Source: Yamagishiella unicocca | Taxonomy: Eukaryota; Chlorophyta; Chlorophyceae; Chlamydomonadales; Volvocaceae | Length of the DNA stretch: 64,000 nucleotides | NCBI GenBank assembly: GCA_003116995.1 | Contig: BDSL01000001.1 | Location: forward strand, 3,348,001 to 3,412,000 | Direction of reading: 5' to 3' | Shown here: positions 53,301 through 64,000 of the stretch, one piece after another | How positions within the stretch are numbered: position 1 is the stretch's first letter | Layout: every line of letters begins with the position of its first letter | Translations under genes and position numbers: made by a program | The notes under the pieces: model-generated | Databases searched by the model: none | What the model saw: only the letters and a program-made list of their open reading frames with translations | Told to the model about the DNA's origin: nothing

Positions 53301-56300
53301 GCGACAGCACGGGGGCAGGAAGGCGTGCCGACAGTCGACAGGCACACAGGACAGGGGGCTCGAGAATCCCAGTATAAGGCCACGACAGGCACGCGGTAAG
53401 AAACTCATCGGGATTCTAAATGCGTTGCAGGAAGTGCGCGGCTGGACGGCAGGAGGTAGTGAAGCTTAGCACAATCCGATGGCGGCTCTCAAGCAGTTGA
53501 CACGATGGAGAGGGACAAGATTGCAGTTGGCGCATCGACGCGGGTACGCCGGGTCGTAGTAGTCAACGCACACCCCAAGTTTGCCCTCTCGTGCAGTAGC
53601 CCTCAGTTCCTGGGCGGTCCCTGGCCCCTTCCCCCCACCTTGGGCTTCATGCCGATGAACATGAGCTCCTTGTCCGCCTCCTTCCGAATGCGGCGCCGCC
53701 ACAGCCAGCCGCGGATGGCCGCCTGGATCTTGCGAGCCGCCTCGTCGTGGCTCAGCGTCACACCTAGGCGCACGCGGCGGTCCTCGATCTGGCGCTGACG
53801 CTTGGCGATGGCGGCCAGACGAGCGCGCTCACGGGCCTGTTGGCGATCACCAGGAGGCACGTGGCTGACGTCAGCAACCGCAAGCAGAGCAGAGCGGGGC
53901 AGGCGTGGGGGCGCCACGGGTAATCCCGGCGGCACGTGAGAGGCATTCAGTGCTTCAGCACCCATCGCACGTTACTGCGCAGGCATTGGCCCTGGCCGCT
54001 AATTCGGCCAGACGGCCACGTTGGGCAGCCAGCTAAGGGAACAGCAAGGGTTACCGGTATTCGGCGAGGCAAGCTTGGGAAGGGAGCGCCCATCGCCGCT
54101 CATGGCGCCGCCCGCTTACCTGCCGGCCGCGCTCGTTCTTCTGGATCATGAGGATAGCCTCTTCCTCACCCAGCGGGGCGCCGATTCGGATGATGGCGGA
54201 CGCGCCGGGACCCTTGACGTTGTACTTCTCGATAAGGGCCTGGGGCAGGGGCAGGAGGGGAAACCCTAAAAGTGAGGGGACGGATACACGTGCCATTCCA
54301 GACACTGTAGCAACGGCTGTGTTGCACCAACGGGCGTGTACTGGTAATTGATTACGATGGTAAGAGGCTATGCCAGTGGGCGGCGGCACGACGCCTGGCA
54401 CCCTCGGGAGTCTACAAACCAACATTTACCGTTATGCGAGCCGAGTCAAGCCAAGGGGCCTGGGAATACGATTCCATGTTGTCGATGCGCAATGCGGGCT
54501 GTAGGACACCATACGGCGACCGGCTAGGGACACGACAGCTGTCGTTGGGCTATTGAACAAGGGGGCAGCAGTGCCGAACGCCAGGGTCTGCTGGTTCGCA
54601 AACTGGATCACGAGCTCCATTAGATTGGCGCAACCATTAGATTGGCGCAACCTCAACGCCTCCCAAATCCCAATGCCCCAAGTGGGTGTTGCCACCCCAC
54701 CTCCAGGAACTTGTCCCTGTCGTCCAGCTCCTTGGCCCTGTCCTCGATGAAGTATTTGGGCACCGGCACCTGGTGCAGGGCGGCGAGCAACCGGCAGCCC
54801 ACGTCAGGAGCTAGCATCAAACCAGGACAGCCATTGCACACACAGCTACGGCAGCTCCTCAAGGGACGGTACGTCAAGGCAAGCTTCCTTCCCTGCTTGT
54901 TAGGCTTCCCTGCTTGTTAGGCTTCCCTGCTTATGAGGCTTCCCTGCTTGTTAGGCTTCCCTGCTTATGAGGCTTCCCTGCTTGTTAGGCTTCCCTGCTT
55001 GTTAGGCTTCCCTGCTTGTTAGGCTTCCCTGCTTGTTAGGCTTCCCTGCTTGTTAGGCTTCCCTGCTTGTTAGGCTTCCCTGCTTGTTAGGCTTCCCTGC
55101 TTGTTAGGCTTCCCTGCTTGTTAGGCTTCCCTGCTGCGGCGCGAGGTCAGCTATGCTCGCCTCTTACCCTCCATCCCCAGTCGCCCTCCTCCCTCTCCGC
55201 ACATCCCCATGGGTGGCATGGATGTTTTGCAGCCCCACGCACCGCCACCTTCCTCGCGGCCGGACGAGTACAGGCCACCTCCGCGCACCTGTTCCCCTGC
55301 ACCCCTCAGCACCTCCCAGCACCCCACAGCGCCCTCCTCCCTTCCCTCCCTGCACCCCTCAGCACCTCACAGCACCCCACGGCGCCCTCCTTCCCTCCCT
55401 GCTCACCTCCAGCACCTCCGGCCCCAGCTTGAGGTCCACCAGGATGTCGTCCAGGTTGATGAAGTCCAGGCCGCGGTTCAGCTTAACCTGAGGAGTCGCG
55501 CGGTGGAGGCCGCGAGGATGCCAGGCGAGAGATTCATCAAAGTGACGCCCCAGGTGCGACATGGCTTGTATTCCATCAATCACCCGGAACTATTCCCGGA
55601 ACTATTCGATGCCACGAGGCTTTCAACTCCATCGTACATTGGTAATATGATTGTAGGGATGCCCGCCGGTGCCGCCGCTTGCTCATCCAGGACAGAGGAC
55701 GGCGTCCATTGCCCTCACACCAGCCCCCGCGGCTGGTTTGGCACGCGATTCCAACGTGCGCCGAAACCCCTTCCCCGCATCGCACGTTCCGCGCCACACC
55801 GGGTGCCCCTCGACCCAAAGACAGGGGCCGCGCACGGGCGTGAACCCAACGCTCCCCACATCGTTCGGGGAGTCCGGATTTATTTCATACCCCCACATCG
55901 TTCGCGCATCGTGGCCTCCAGGCAGGTCCATCCAATTACCACCGTCGCAAGCCTCCCCTGCCAGACAGGACTGTGACAGCCCGCGCTTCCACGCCAACAG
56001 CCCGCGTGCGGAGCTGCCGCTCCCGCCGCCCCACTGCGCCCCGCCGCTGCTGGCCCCCGCCCGCTGGACAACGCACGCCGGAGGCACCCACCATCCAGTG
56101 ACGGATCTCCAGCATGCGACCGATACACGCCTCTAGGGCCTTACGCATGTCCTGCGAGGCAGTGCGGCAAGGGCGCCGACAGGCAGCGCGAGGTTAGACC
56201 AACCAGCGCACAGCAGCCCGGAATGTGCCCAGCTGCCTGCCCTGGAAACCCCGTCAGCCCACACGACAGCGCAAAGGGCATGCCGTCAGCCCTCCTCCGC

Positions 56301-57426
56301 AGGAGCATTACGTTATGTGTTCCTTGCCGTACATATTGCGTGCGCGCGCGCGGCGCGCGCAGGCGCTGCGCGCCGGCCGCATCGCGATCGCGACGATTGC
56401 TGGGGCTTCGTAAGTTCGTTCGCGCTCCTACGCGCATCGTTCCTCCACCTTTACCATGATCCAAAACCTCGCTCGCTACTTCTCTGCAGCCTCTTATCCG
56501 TCCGACGCTGCATGCGCCTGATCCCGTGTTGCGGCCCCAGAAGACCCAGTTGGTGGGTCCAGGCGGAGGGGCGTCAGCGCGCCACTGCGCACCTGGCGCT
56601 TTTGCGGGTGAACCATTTGGTCATACGCGGTCTCCAATTTGCGCATGATTTGGAGGTACTTGATGTAGATGCAGGCCCATTCGGATAGGTCCTGCAGGGG
56701 CGGAGTGTGGGGTAAGGTCAGGCCGCTGTTGGGGCGCTGTGGCGGTGGGGCTCTGTGCTATTGCATCAGCCCGCCGTTCCTACCCTTCGGGGGGCGCATC
56801 AGCATGGTTGTTTTGTCTGTAACCGCTGAAGCTACGTTTCGCACCGCCCTCTACTAAAAACGCATGCGTGCCACGTGTATCAACTTAATTGAGATGCAGA
56901 TGAATCGGAAGAGATAGCTGGTGGCGAGGGGCTGAGGTACCGTCAGGGGCATGGGTAAGCCAACCCGCGTGCGGAACCCAACCACGCGGTGATGTGCATT
57001 TTCACCGCAACCACCCGACCTCAACCACCCCACCGCACCGCTTCCATGATCATGAGCAATGCAGCCCCCGCACACATACAGTGAAATGAGTATTCACGAA
57101 TTCGCGGGACTACATCGAGTGACCCAGTGTCGGAGGGAGGCAGAAACGCCTGCTACCTTTGGAGCCAGCGCAGCATCCTCCGGGTTCTCCGCCTCAAGCT
57201 GATCTAGCAGCTCCATCATAGCCTCTCGCCACAGGATATCGTACGTACTGCGCGTGCGAATAGGAAGCACAAATGGGATCATGAGGTTCCACGGGCGTGT
57301 GAAGGAAACGCCAACTAGCATGCGATAAGAGCAGGATTAACGTCCCATCGGCCAAGCATTAGGATCGAGCTTCGGCCGCGTCTATTTTGGGCTACACATG
57401 CACTGCTTCACTTACACGTTCGCCAT
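47319..57426 (-). CDS. DRC11: DRC11 / IQCA1 (FAP82-type) IQ- and AAA-domain ciliary protein, 832 aa
   Basis: Twenty-one phased exons: 57426-57416, 57247-57157, 56691-56593, 56151-56092, 55487-55407, 54769-54701, 54239-54120, 53836-53639, 53233-53066, 52666-52499, 52298-52152, 51812-51717, 51271-51110, 50839-50681, 49794-49666, 49356-49249, 49013-48918, 48748-48530, 48172-48005, 47868-47791 and 47390-47319. The total of 832 aa is close to animal IQCA1 (about 820). It starts MANVTYDILWREAMM. LNRGLDFINLDDILVDLKL (exon 5) is conserved in IQCA1. An IQ motif (KIQAAIRGWLWRRRIRK, about 212-228) suits calmodulin binding. Lys-rich blocks lie at about 355-375 and 465-490 and at the C-terminus. The AAA+ module has Walker A GADKTGKT (575-582) and Walker B VIYLDE (631-636). 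Family role: subunit of the nexin-dynein regulatory complex that links doublets and regulates ciliary beating. Exon 1 contributes only 11 nt. Confidence 0.93.
48298..48362. repeat. 16-bp repeats in a DRC11 intron
   Basis: GGAGGAAATGCACGG-like units repeat four to five times between exons 19 and 18. A second short array, GCCCAGCCAGT x 4, lies at about 48473-48512. Confidence 0.85.
49522..49566. repeat. 22-bp direct repeat in a DRC11 intron
   Basis: GGAGCGCTACAGCATCATGT plus TG occurs twice in tandem between exons 16 and 15. Confidence 0.85.
52708..52808. repeat. 36-bp tandem repeat, about three copies
   Basis: AGCGGTGGGAGAAATAACAG followed by GACACATGGCAATTTG repeats in the intron between DRC11 exons 10 and 9; the last copy is diverged. 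A GGTGGTTATG-type simple repeat follows at 52918-53035. Confidence 0.85.
54885..55133. repeat. 17-bp minisatellite, about 14 copies
   Basis: The unit GCTTCCCTGCTTGTTAG is tandemly repeated, with two copies reading TTATGAG. It lies in the intron between DRC11 exons 6 and 5, close to the exon 6 acceptor. Confidence 0.92.
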
Positions 57427-58280
57427 CTCCCTGCGTGACTCGGGGCCAGATGGCCCCGAAAGACGATATACCTATGACAAAATAACTGTGTCTAACAAAG
57501 CGCTGGGGCTGCTCGAAGTGACACTCCCGACGCGCCCCTCAGCTTATGACGCCAGAGGTTTGTGAAAGAGGTGAAGTTTAATACCTGTATTAAGGACTAT
57601 TTTGGAGTGTATTATCCCAGGCTTTCCATGCGTGTCGGCCAACCGCGACCCATGCCCATGCAGAACGTAGCGCCAACCGAGCAGCCAACTTCCGTCATCC
57701 CGTTCCATTATGGTTGCATTCTGGATTTATATTTAGATCATTTTGCCTTCACTTAATCTTGAGCTTTCAATTCATATGTAGCTATACAGTTACCGCAGAC
57801 CTGAATACATTTTGTTTCCTTCCCAAAGCCGTATGTGTGCAGTTTGGACCGTGGTTGAGCAGAGACATTGAAGTACCCTCACACGGCGAGTAATACTGTA
57901 TACTGGCAATTTTCTTTGAGGATCCTGCTCCGCAAATCGTTGCCCAGCCAACCTTTACAGCCGTGGGTGCGCAGAAGGTATCGTTCCATGCCTGATGTAG
58001 TACGTAGGTTGACGTCTGATGTGCGACGGCGTTTACCAATGCGCGCAATCTGATGGACCTCGACCCCGCGTTCGCGCAGGTTCATCAGTGGCAAGGAGGC
58101 TGTGTCACTTGTTGCAATAAGTACCGTGGTGATTCAGCTTCGCCGCGGGCGTGCCCCTCCGTGGGGAGTTGTCCATGGTGAACCCCACACCTTGTTAGTT
58201 CTTAGGTCGCGGGTGAAGGGCCGTCGGCTGCTGCCGCCAGCACCCGGGGCCGCGCAAGCGGCGCCGGCCGCGGCGGCACG
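57427..58280. promoter_or_regulatory. Divergent promoter region between DRC11 and the BRM-like gene
   Basis: These 854 bp separate the two divergent ATGs. The middle is AT-rich (57560-57800) and the right end GC-rich. Both promoters must lie here unless further upstream non-coding exons exist. No specific factor site is claimed. Confidence 0.5.
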
Positions 58281-61200
58281 ATGCAAAACCATGGATATGG
58301 CCAGCAGCCGCAGTATGGGCATCCCCAGCAGCCCCAGGCGCAGCATCCAAACATACCCCAGATGCAGTCAGCGCAGCAGACACCATACGGCATGCAGGTC
58401 AACGGGCAGATGGCTCATATGCAGCCTCAGGCGTTGATACACCCAGCCCCTCCATTGCAGCAGACCGGAGGCATGGCCCCCGGCTCTGCACCGCCGTACC
58501 AAGGGCAGTTTATGCCCCCTCAGGCGTCGGCGATCAAGCAGGAAGTGGGAGCTATGTCGCAACAGCAGCAACACCAGCTGCTACCTCCATCTCAGCAGCA
58601 AGCTGCGTTTGGCATGCAACATGTACAGGCGGCGGCGCAGCAGGCACAACAACAGCATGCGCAAGCACAGGCACAAGCGCAAGCACAGGCGCAGGTGCAG
58701 GCGCAAGCACAGGCGCAAGCACAGGCGCAAGCACAGGCACAACAACTTCGCTTGATGCAGCAGCAGCAGCAGCAGCAACAACAACAACAGCAATTGCAGC
58801 AACAGCGGCAGGCAGTGCCCACCAGCCAGCCACTACAGCAATACGGTGGGACTATGGCCATGCCACAGCAGCAACAACAGCAGCAGCCGGTGCAACATGC
58901 GGTCATGCATCATCCGCAGCCAGTGCACGCCGCCGCTGCTTCCACCCCAGGCATCCCAGGCGCCCAGGCCTTCAGCAACCCATATCAGTCAAGTACCCCA
59001 ACGCCCGCTACAACGGCGTACGGGGGCACGATATCCCCACACCCGCGACCCGTGGGTCGGCCACCGTCCACGCCGGCGATGGGTTTCACTGAGACCCAGC
59101 TGACCGTCCTGAAGGCGCAGATTATGGCCTTCAAGGCACTCAAGAAGGGGCCGGTGGCGCAGGACCCAACTTGGCCGCGTACGTTGGCTGATTGCTACCC
59201 GCCGCCAATGAATATGAAGAATACCAAAAAGCTGTTGGCCGCGCACAATAAGATCGTAGCAAACGCAGCGGGTGATGCCGTCAAGGCGGTTGCGACGCCA
59301 CAGCAACAGGCAGCCGCAGCGGCTGTGGCAGCGGCAGCCGCAGCGGCGCTGCAGCTGCAGCAGCAGCAGCAACAACAAGCCGGCGCGGCTGCTGTCATGC
59401 AGGCAGCCGCAGGGCGCGCAGCGGCGGCAGCCCCGGCGGCGGCGCTGGCTCTGGCGCCGCCCCTGGAGCCGCCGAAGGGGGCTAAGCGGGTGCACCGTTG
59501 GCATGGGCCGTTGGTGTCGATGGAGAAGCCTCCCGAGGTGGAAGTGCCGGCGTCTGTTACGCAAGCCGCTGCCACGGCTGCTGCCACAAATGCGATAGCG
59601 GCGGCCTTGGCAGCTGGACAGTCGCACGAGCAGGTAATGGCGGCTGCGGCAGAGGCGGCGACGCATGCGACGGCGACGGCGACTGCCATGGCGGCCAGCC
59701 GAAACGAAGCATCGGCGTCGGTGGTGCAATGGGACGTCACACGGCTTATGCTGGCGGAGTACAACAGGGTCGTCGTGCGGAAGCGGAAGCGTCGCGTGGC
59801 GCAGCTGCTGGAGATGCTGCGAGCGAAGGACCGGCTGGCGCCGGGGTTCGACGCTGGGCCGCGGCCGCGGCAACTGCCCGGCAGTGTGGCTGGGGCTGGG
59901 GCTGGGCCTTCGTCGTCATCCGCTGTAGTAGCGGCTGGTCCGGCGGCTGCGCCGCCGAAGCCGCCGTCGCCTCCGCGACCAGCTCGTGGCGCTCTGCAGC
60001 TGGAGTTGCGCAGCTTGCGGTTGTTGGACACGCAGGTGAGCTGTCGGGAGTACGGTGGTCGTTAGTACGGTGGTGACGGTTAGTACGGTGTGTGACGGTC
60101 AGTACGGTTATCATGAGTACGGTAGTCGTTAGTACGGTCGTTTGACAGCACGAAGGTGAGCTGTCGGGAGCGCGGTTACCAGGCAGGCACCCGGCAGCGA
60201 CGTGGCGGCGCACCCCGGTTGAGTGCCTGCCTCCAGCAGCGCTAGCTGTGGGGCGGTGGACCCGAGCCAACACGACTCAGTCCGGTTACAAAGGGCAGCA
60301 CTGCGACAGCGAGTGGCCCCAGCGTCCTGAAGCCGCTCCCGCCCCCCTCCCTGCCCGCGACGGGTGCTCCCCGTAGCTGAAGCTCCGGCAGGCCATCGAG
60401 CGCGAGGTGGACGAGCTGAAGAACCTCCAGGAGCGGCCGTACAAAAAGTGAGTAGTCTGGGTTCGTCCCTCACCCTCCTCCATGCGCATCAAGCTACGTC
60501 AAGTCAAGCCAAGCCGCCGCCATCTCCTGTGTCGCCAGCGCACCTGCCGCTCGCTGCAACGCTGCTTCCCAGCTGCGTTTGCGGGCCTGGCTGCCGGCGG
60601 CCTGGGGCTTGCGATGTGTTGCCGTGCATGTCGACACCTCGTGGGGTCGAACAAGGAACCTCCATTGGGACGTCGGTGGGGCCCGATTGTCGCGCTGGCT
60701 CGTGCGCGGAGGCGAACGGCGCGAGTTATGCGCCAGTATGGCTTCGCTCGTTGCGAGCCACCCTTTCACGTTGTGTCTTGTCGCGGCACCGGCACATGGA
60801 CGCAGTTCGTGTCCCTTCCATGATGGGTCCGTCCCCACCTGGTATTTACCGCTTCACCGCTTCACGCATCCCGCACGCAGCCCATGGCGCCATGATGTGT
60901 TGCCGACACACGTGCTCGCGGCCCCTCCGCGCAGGTTCGTGCGCGACGCGAGCAACACCAAGGCGCACCTGTCGTACCAGGTGCTCGCCAAGCAGCAGCA
61001 GCAGTCCGCGGAGCGGGCCGCGCTGTGCCGGGTGCAGTGGCGCAACGTCATCCAGGAGGGCGCCTCGGCCGTCACCGCGCTGCGATCCGTGAGGAACAAG
61101 GGCGTGCTCAAGGTACCCCGGTGTCTGGGGGGTTTCAAGGAAGACCCGTGGATGCGAGGAAAACCGTTTGGGGGGGGGGTCGGGGGTTTAAAGAGGTGAA

Positions 61201-64000
61201 ACCCGGGAAATGAAACCGGAGGAAAAGCTTTCCGACTAGCGAACAGGTCCTTCGGGGGACGGGTCAGGCAGTGTCAGGGCACGAAGGACTGGAGTGTTGC
61301 TCAGGAGCAGGTATTTGTTGGACTTGGCCGGATCATGCGATAAGTGGCAGCGTTGAGTGCGGTGTACCGTGGTTGCGGGCAGTCCTGTGCGGATAGGAGT
61401 ACGGAGTACGGAGTAAGGACATTATTCGGGACGCCTGCCCACGTTAAAGCTCGTGTCGTTGCCTGGCTGCTCTCTTCTTCCTGACCTTGGCGACGTTTGC
61501 GCCCGGCACACCGACAACGACACGGGTCCTTTCCTCCTTTCGCGCGCAGGTGCACGAGCGCTGGGGCCGCTCACACAACAGGAAAATGGTGCGCTAGGGG
61601 GGCCTTGCTGCTGGGGTGGTACGGATGCCGCACATCAGGGTATGCATTTTTGAACATAGCGCACAGCAATCATGCGGTTCGCAGTTCATCCATTGTCCAT
61701 CTCGGCGCACAGCGGACCTCGCCGCCCCCAGCTGGCCGCTGGTTGAGATTGTTTGTGTCTGGAGGTTGCTTACATAACGTGGTAAGAGAGGTAAGAATGA
61801 TGACCACCCACCCCACCATTATTTGTGTTCATCCCCTCATCCACAGGACGACGACCACGAGCGGCGTATGGAGGCGCTCAAGGCCAACGACTTGGAAGCC
61901 TACCAGGCTCTGCTCCAGCAGGTCCGTCCTGCCCCGCTTAGCCCGCTTAGCCCCATGCTTTGTCGCCTGCGGCCAGACGGCACTGGCGCCTCACCTGTCC
62001 ATTTTGCTGCAGGCTTGCATGCACAAGGGGGGAACCAAACCAGCGTCTGAAAGCCTCCGGAAATCGATCCGCTCTCCTTTGCGAGGCCTTGACACCAACC
62101 GCATGCGCCCCTGGAGGCTCATAAAGCTTCGGCTGCTGTTGACCCGGCGTCTGTCCCCGCCCTCCGTCCTCTCAGGCCGGAGGTGTCACGACCCAGGACA
62201 GCAACTTCCAAGAGATCTCTCGCTTCCTCAGCGAGACCGAGGATTACCTCAACAAGCTGGCACACAAGGTCGCGATGGTAAGCAGGCGTACGGCGTACAG
62301 CGCTCCGAAGCGGTGGGGTGGCATGTGGAGCGAGGGATAGAAACTGCGAGTGAGGGGAGGTGTTTACTGCGTCGCCTTGGCCAGGCGATGAACGTGCTTG
62401 GTGTGGGCTTGCTTGCTGCGCCTGGATGTTTTCGTCCTGTCCCGGCGTAGCGTGGCCTATGGGTTGACTCCACTCATCCAGCTCCCGCAGCGCTCGCCGG
62501 TTCTGTCTCCTGGCGCAAGAACATCTCGCCCGCACCCCAACGTTGCTCCGCAGGCCAAAGTCAACCAGCAGACGGAGGTGGTGGTGCGCGAGGCGATGGA
62601 GGAGGCCCGGCGCGCGGGGCACACAGAGGACGAGGTGAGGGGCGGGGCGGGGCGGGGCGGGGCGGGGCGGGGAGAAGGCGTGGTCTACGGAGCGGGCTGC
62701 TGTGCTCGTGCCACCTAGCACATCGTGCCCGGAGTCGAGCGTTGGGATTACGTTTGCTCAGCGCTGCTCCCTGACGTACACGACTGGTCTCGGAGGCTGG
62801 GTACGGAGGATGATTTACTGGGAACCAAAGCATGCAGGAAGCCCGGGTGTTGATGCTCAGCATCCACCACGGCGCACTTTCGGCTCTGTTGATTGACCGA
62901 GTCGAGGCGTAGGATGGATACTCGCCAGTGGTTCGGCACCGGACTTCTACCGGTTCCTGCCCCCTGCCGCCAGCGCGCGCGCCGACGGCGCCGACAGAAC
63001 CTCGCGTACGACATCCCCATCCTGAGATCCCTGAGATCCCTGAGATCCCTGAGATCCCTGAGATCCCTGAGATCCCTGAGATCCTCGTGGATGCCTGGCT
63101 GCTTGCGCAGATCCGCATCATCGGCGAGCGAGCCGCCGCTGAGTACAAGGCCGAGTCGGACCTACTGCGCCGCAGCCGCACCATGTCGGGTGACGCGCAG
63201 GCGCGGCTGCAGGAGCTGGCGCACACGGTGACGGAGGAGGTGTGCCTGCCCAAGCTGCTGCAGCCCCCTCCCGGCGCCACCCTGCGCGACTACCAGATGG
63301 TGGGGCTGCGGTGGATGGTGTCGCTCTACAACAACAACCTCAACGGCATCCTGGCCGACGAGATGGGCCTGGGCAAGACGGTGCAGGTGGGTGCGGGCCC
63401 CGGGGCCGCCGCCTTCAACGAACGCCCGCCCAACAACGAAAACACATTGCAGCCCTTGGCACCACCTTGGCACACACGAATACACACGCACCACACGCAA
63501 CCCCCCACACACACGAATACACACGCACCACACGCAACCCCCCCCACACACGAATACACACGCACCACACGCAACCCCCCACACACACGAATACACACGC
63601 ACCACACGCAACCCCCCACACACACGAATACACACGCACCACACGCAACCCCCCCACACACGAATACACACGCACCACACGCAACCCCCCCCACACACGA
63701 ATACACACGCACCACACGCAACCCCCCACACACACGAATACACACGCACCACACGCAACCCCCCCCACACACGAATACACACGCACCACACGCAACCCCC
63801 CCCACACACTCACGCGCCACATACACACACGGCAGATCAACTTCCCCCGCCGGCACCCCCCCCTCCCGCGCAGGTCATGGCGCTCATCGCCTACCTCATC
63901 GAGCGCAAGAACTGCTTCGGGCCGCATCTCATCATCGTGCCCAACGCCGTCATGGTCAACTGGAAGTCGGAGCTGACCAAGTGGCTGCCGGGGGTGCGCT
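58281..64000 (+). CDS. BRM: BRM/SNF2-type SWI/SNF chromatin-remodelling ATPase, N-terminal 901 aa (cut by window end)
   Basis: Exons in phase: 58281-60035, 60377-60447, 60935-61112, 61550-61588, 61847-61921, 62176-62277, 62554-62634, 63111-63386 and 63874-64000 onward. Residues 1-265 are Gln-rich with an alternating Ala-Gln tract. A QLQ domain starts at about 269 ([19 protein letters not shown]). An Ala-rich linker leads to the HSA region ([20 protein letters not shown], then [14 protein letters not shown]), and [20 protein letters not shown] matches the post-HSA segment of BRG1/BRM. The ATPase begins in exon 8 with [20 protein letters not shown] and helicase motif [14 protein letters not shown] (about 847-859); motif Ia ([10 protein letters not shown]) follows in exon 9. 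The domain order fits the catalytic subunit of SWI/SNF complexes in the nucleus. The rest of the ATPase and any bromodomain lie beyond 64000. Confidence 0.93.
60050..60150. repeat. AGTACGGT short repeats in BRM-like intron 1
   Basis: GTTAGTACGGT-type units recur about six times. The donor-flanking GGTGAGCTGTCGGGAG is itself repeated at about 60034 and 60155. Confidence 0.7.
62640..62672 (+). repeat. GGGGC run (G-quadruplex-capable)
   Basis: GGGGCGGGGCGGGGCGGGGC-type sequence lies immediately after the exon 7 donor of the BRM-like gene. Confidence 0.8.
63018..63082. repeat. 9-bp tandem repeat, about seven copies
   Basis: The unit GAGATCCCT is repeated perfectly in the intron just upstream of BRM-like exon 8. 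Confidence 0.9.
63470..63815. repeat. 35-37-bp CA-rich minisatellite, about nine copies
   Basis: The unit contains CGAATACACACGCACCACAC followed by GCAAC and a variable C-run. It fills most of the intron between BRM-like exons 8 and 9. Confidence 0.92.

Noticed and set aside
63162..63927. Cys/Val-rich minus-strand frames (CVFVCGGG repeats)
   Set aside because: They are produced by the CA-rich intronic minisatellite of the BRM-like gene.

Overview
The window is nuclear DNA from a green alga, most likely a volvocine (Chlamydomonadales) species. It is GC-rich, its genes are split by many 100-600 bp GT-AG introns, it carries long CAG/GCN (Gln/Ala) tracts, UGUAA serves as the 3'-end signal, it encodes Ser-Pro-rich wall glycoproteins, and it carries a ciliary dynein-regulatory-complex gene. 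Every splice model below was built by hand by matching donor/acceptor motifs and codon phase to family-like protein sequence. There is no transcript evidence behind them.

Layout. 1-378 (-): start of a YIPF6-like Golgi membrane protein that runs off the left edge. 834-5406 (+): ten-exon PX-BAR sorting nexin, SNX1/SNX2 type. 6191-7630 (-): intronless 479-aa protein I do not recognise, convergent with the nexin. 9557-12384 (+): plant-type tandem CCCH zinc-finger protein with a Gln-rich tail and probably a very long 3'UTR. 14753-24675 (+): 11-exon PWWP-domain chromatin protein (about 2235 aa). 24.7-37.4 kb: gene-poor, repeat-rich accessory block. It holds a degenerate transposon-like reading frame, a 25-bp minisatellite of about 1.3 kb, and a DIRS-like retroelement whose ORF1 is present as a 1.5-kb near-perfect head-to-head inverted repeat. 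37571-40690 (+): SPX-domain protein with a 6-nt first coding exon. 40.7-43.3 kb: nothing convincing. 43297-46476 (-): Ser-Pro-rich secreted wall-type glycoprotein. 47319-57426 (-): 21-exon DRC11/IQCA1 (FAP82-type) AAA+ protein of the nexin-dynein regulatory complex. 58281-64000 (+): BRM/SNF2-type chromatin-remodelling ATPase, cut by the right edge inside the ATPase domain.

The host genes do not form a pathway. They are ordinary housekeeping, nuclear, phosphate-sensing, wall and cilium genes. Two divergent pairs (YIPF6/SNX and DRC11/BRM) share short upstream regions. The most unusual structure is the retroelement block at 28.5-36.2 kb: a minisatellite open in three frames, a long palindrome with a frameshifted left copy, and a candidate in-phase intron that would fuse ORF1 to the RT/RNase H/methyltransferase ORF2. 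No wholly new defence or metabolic system is visible.
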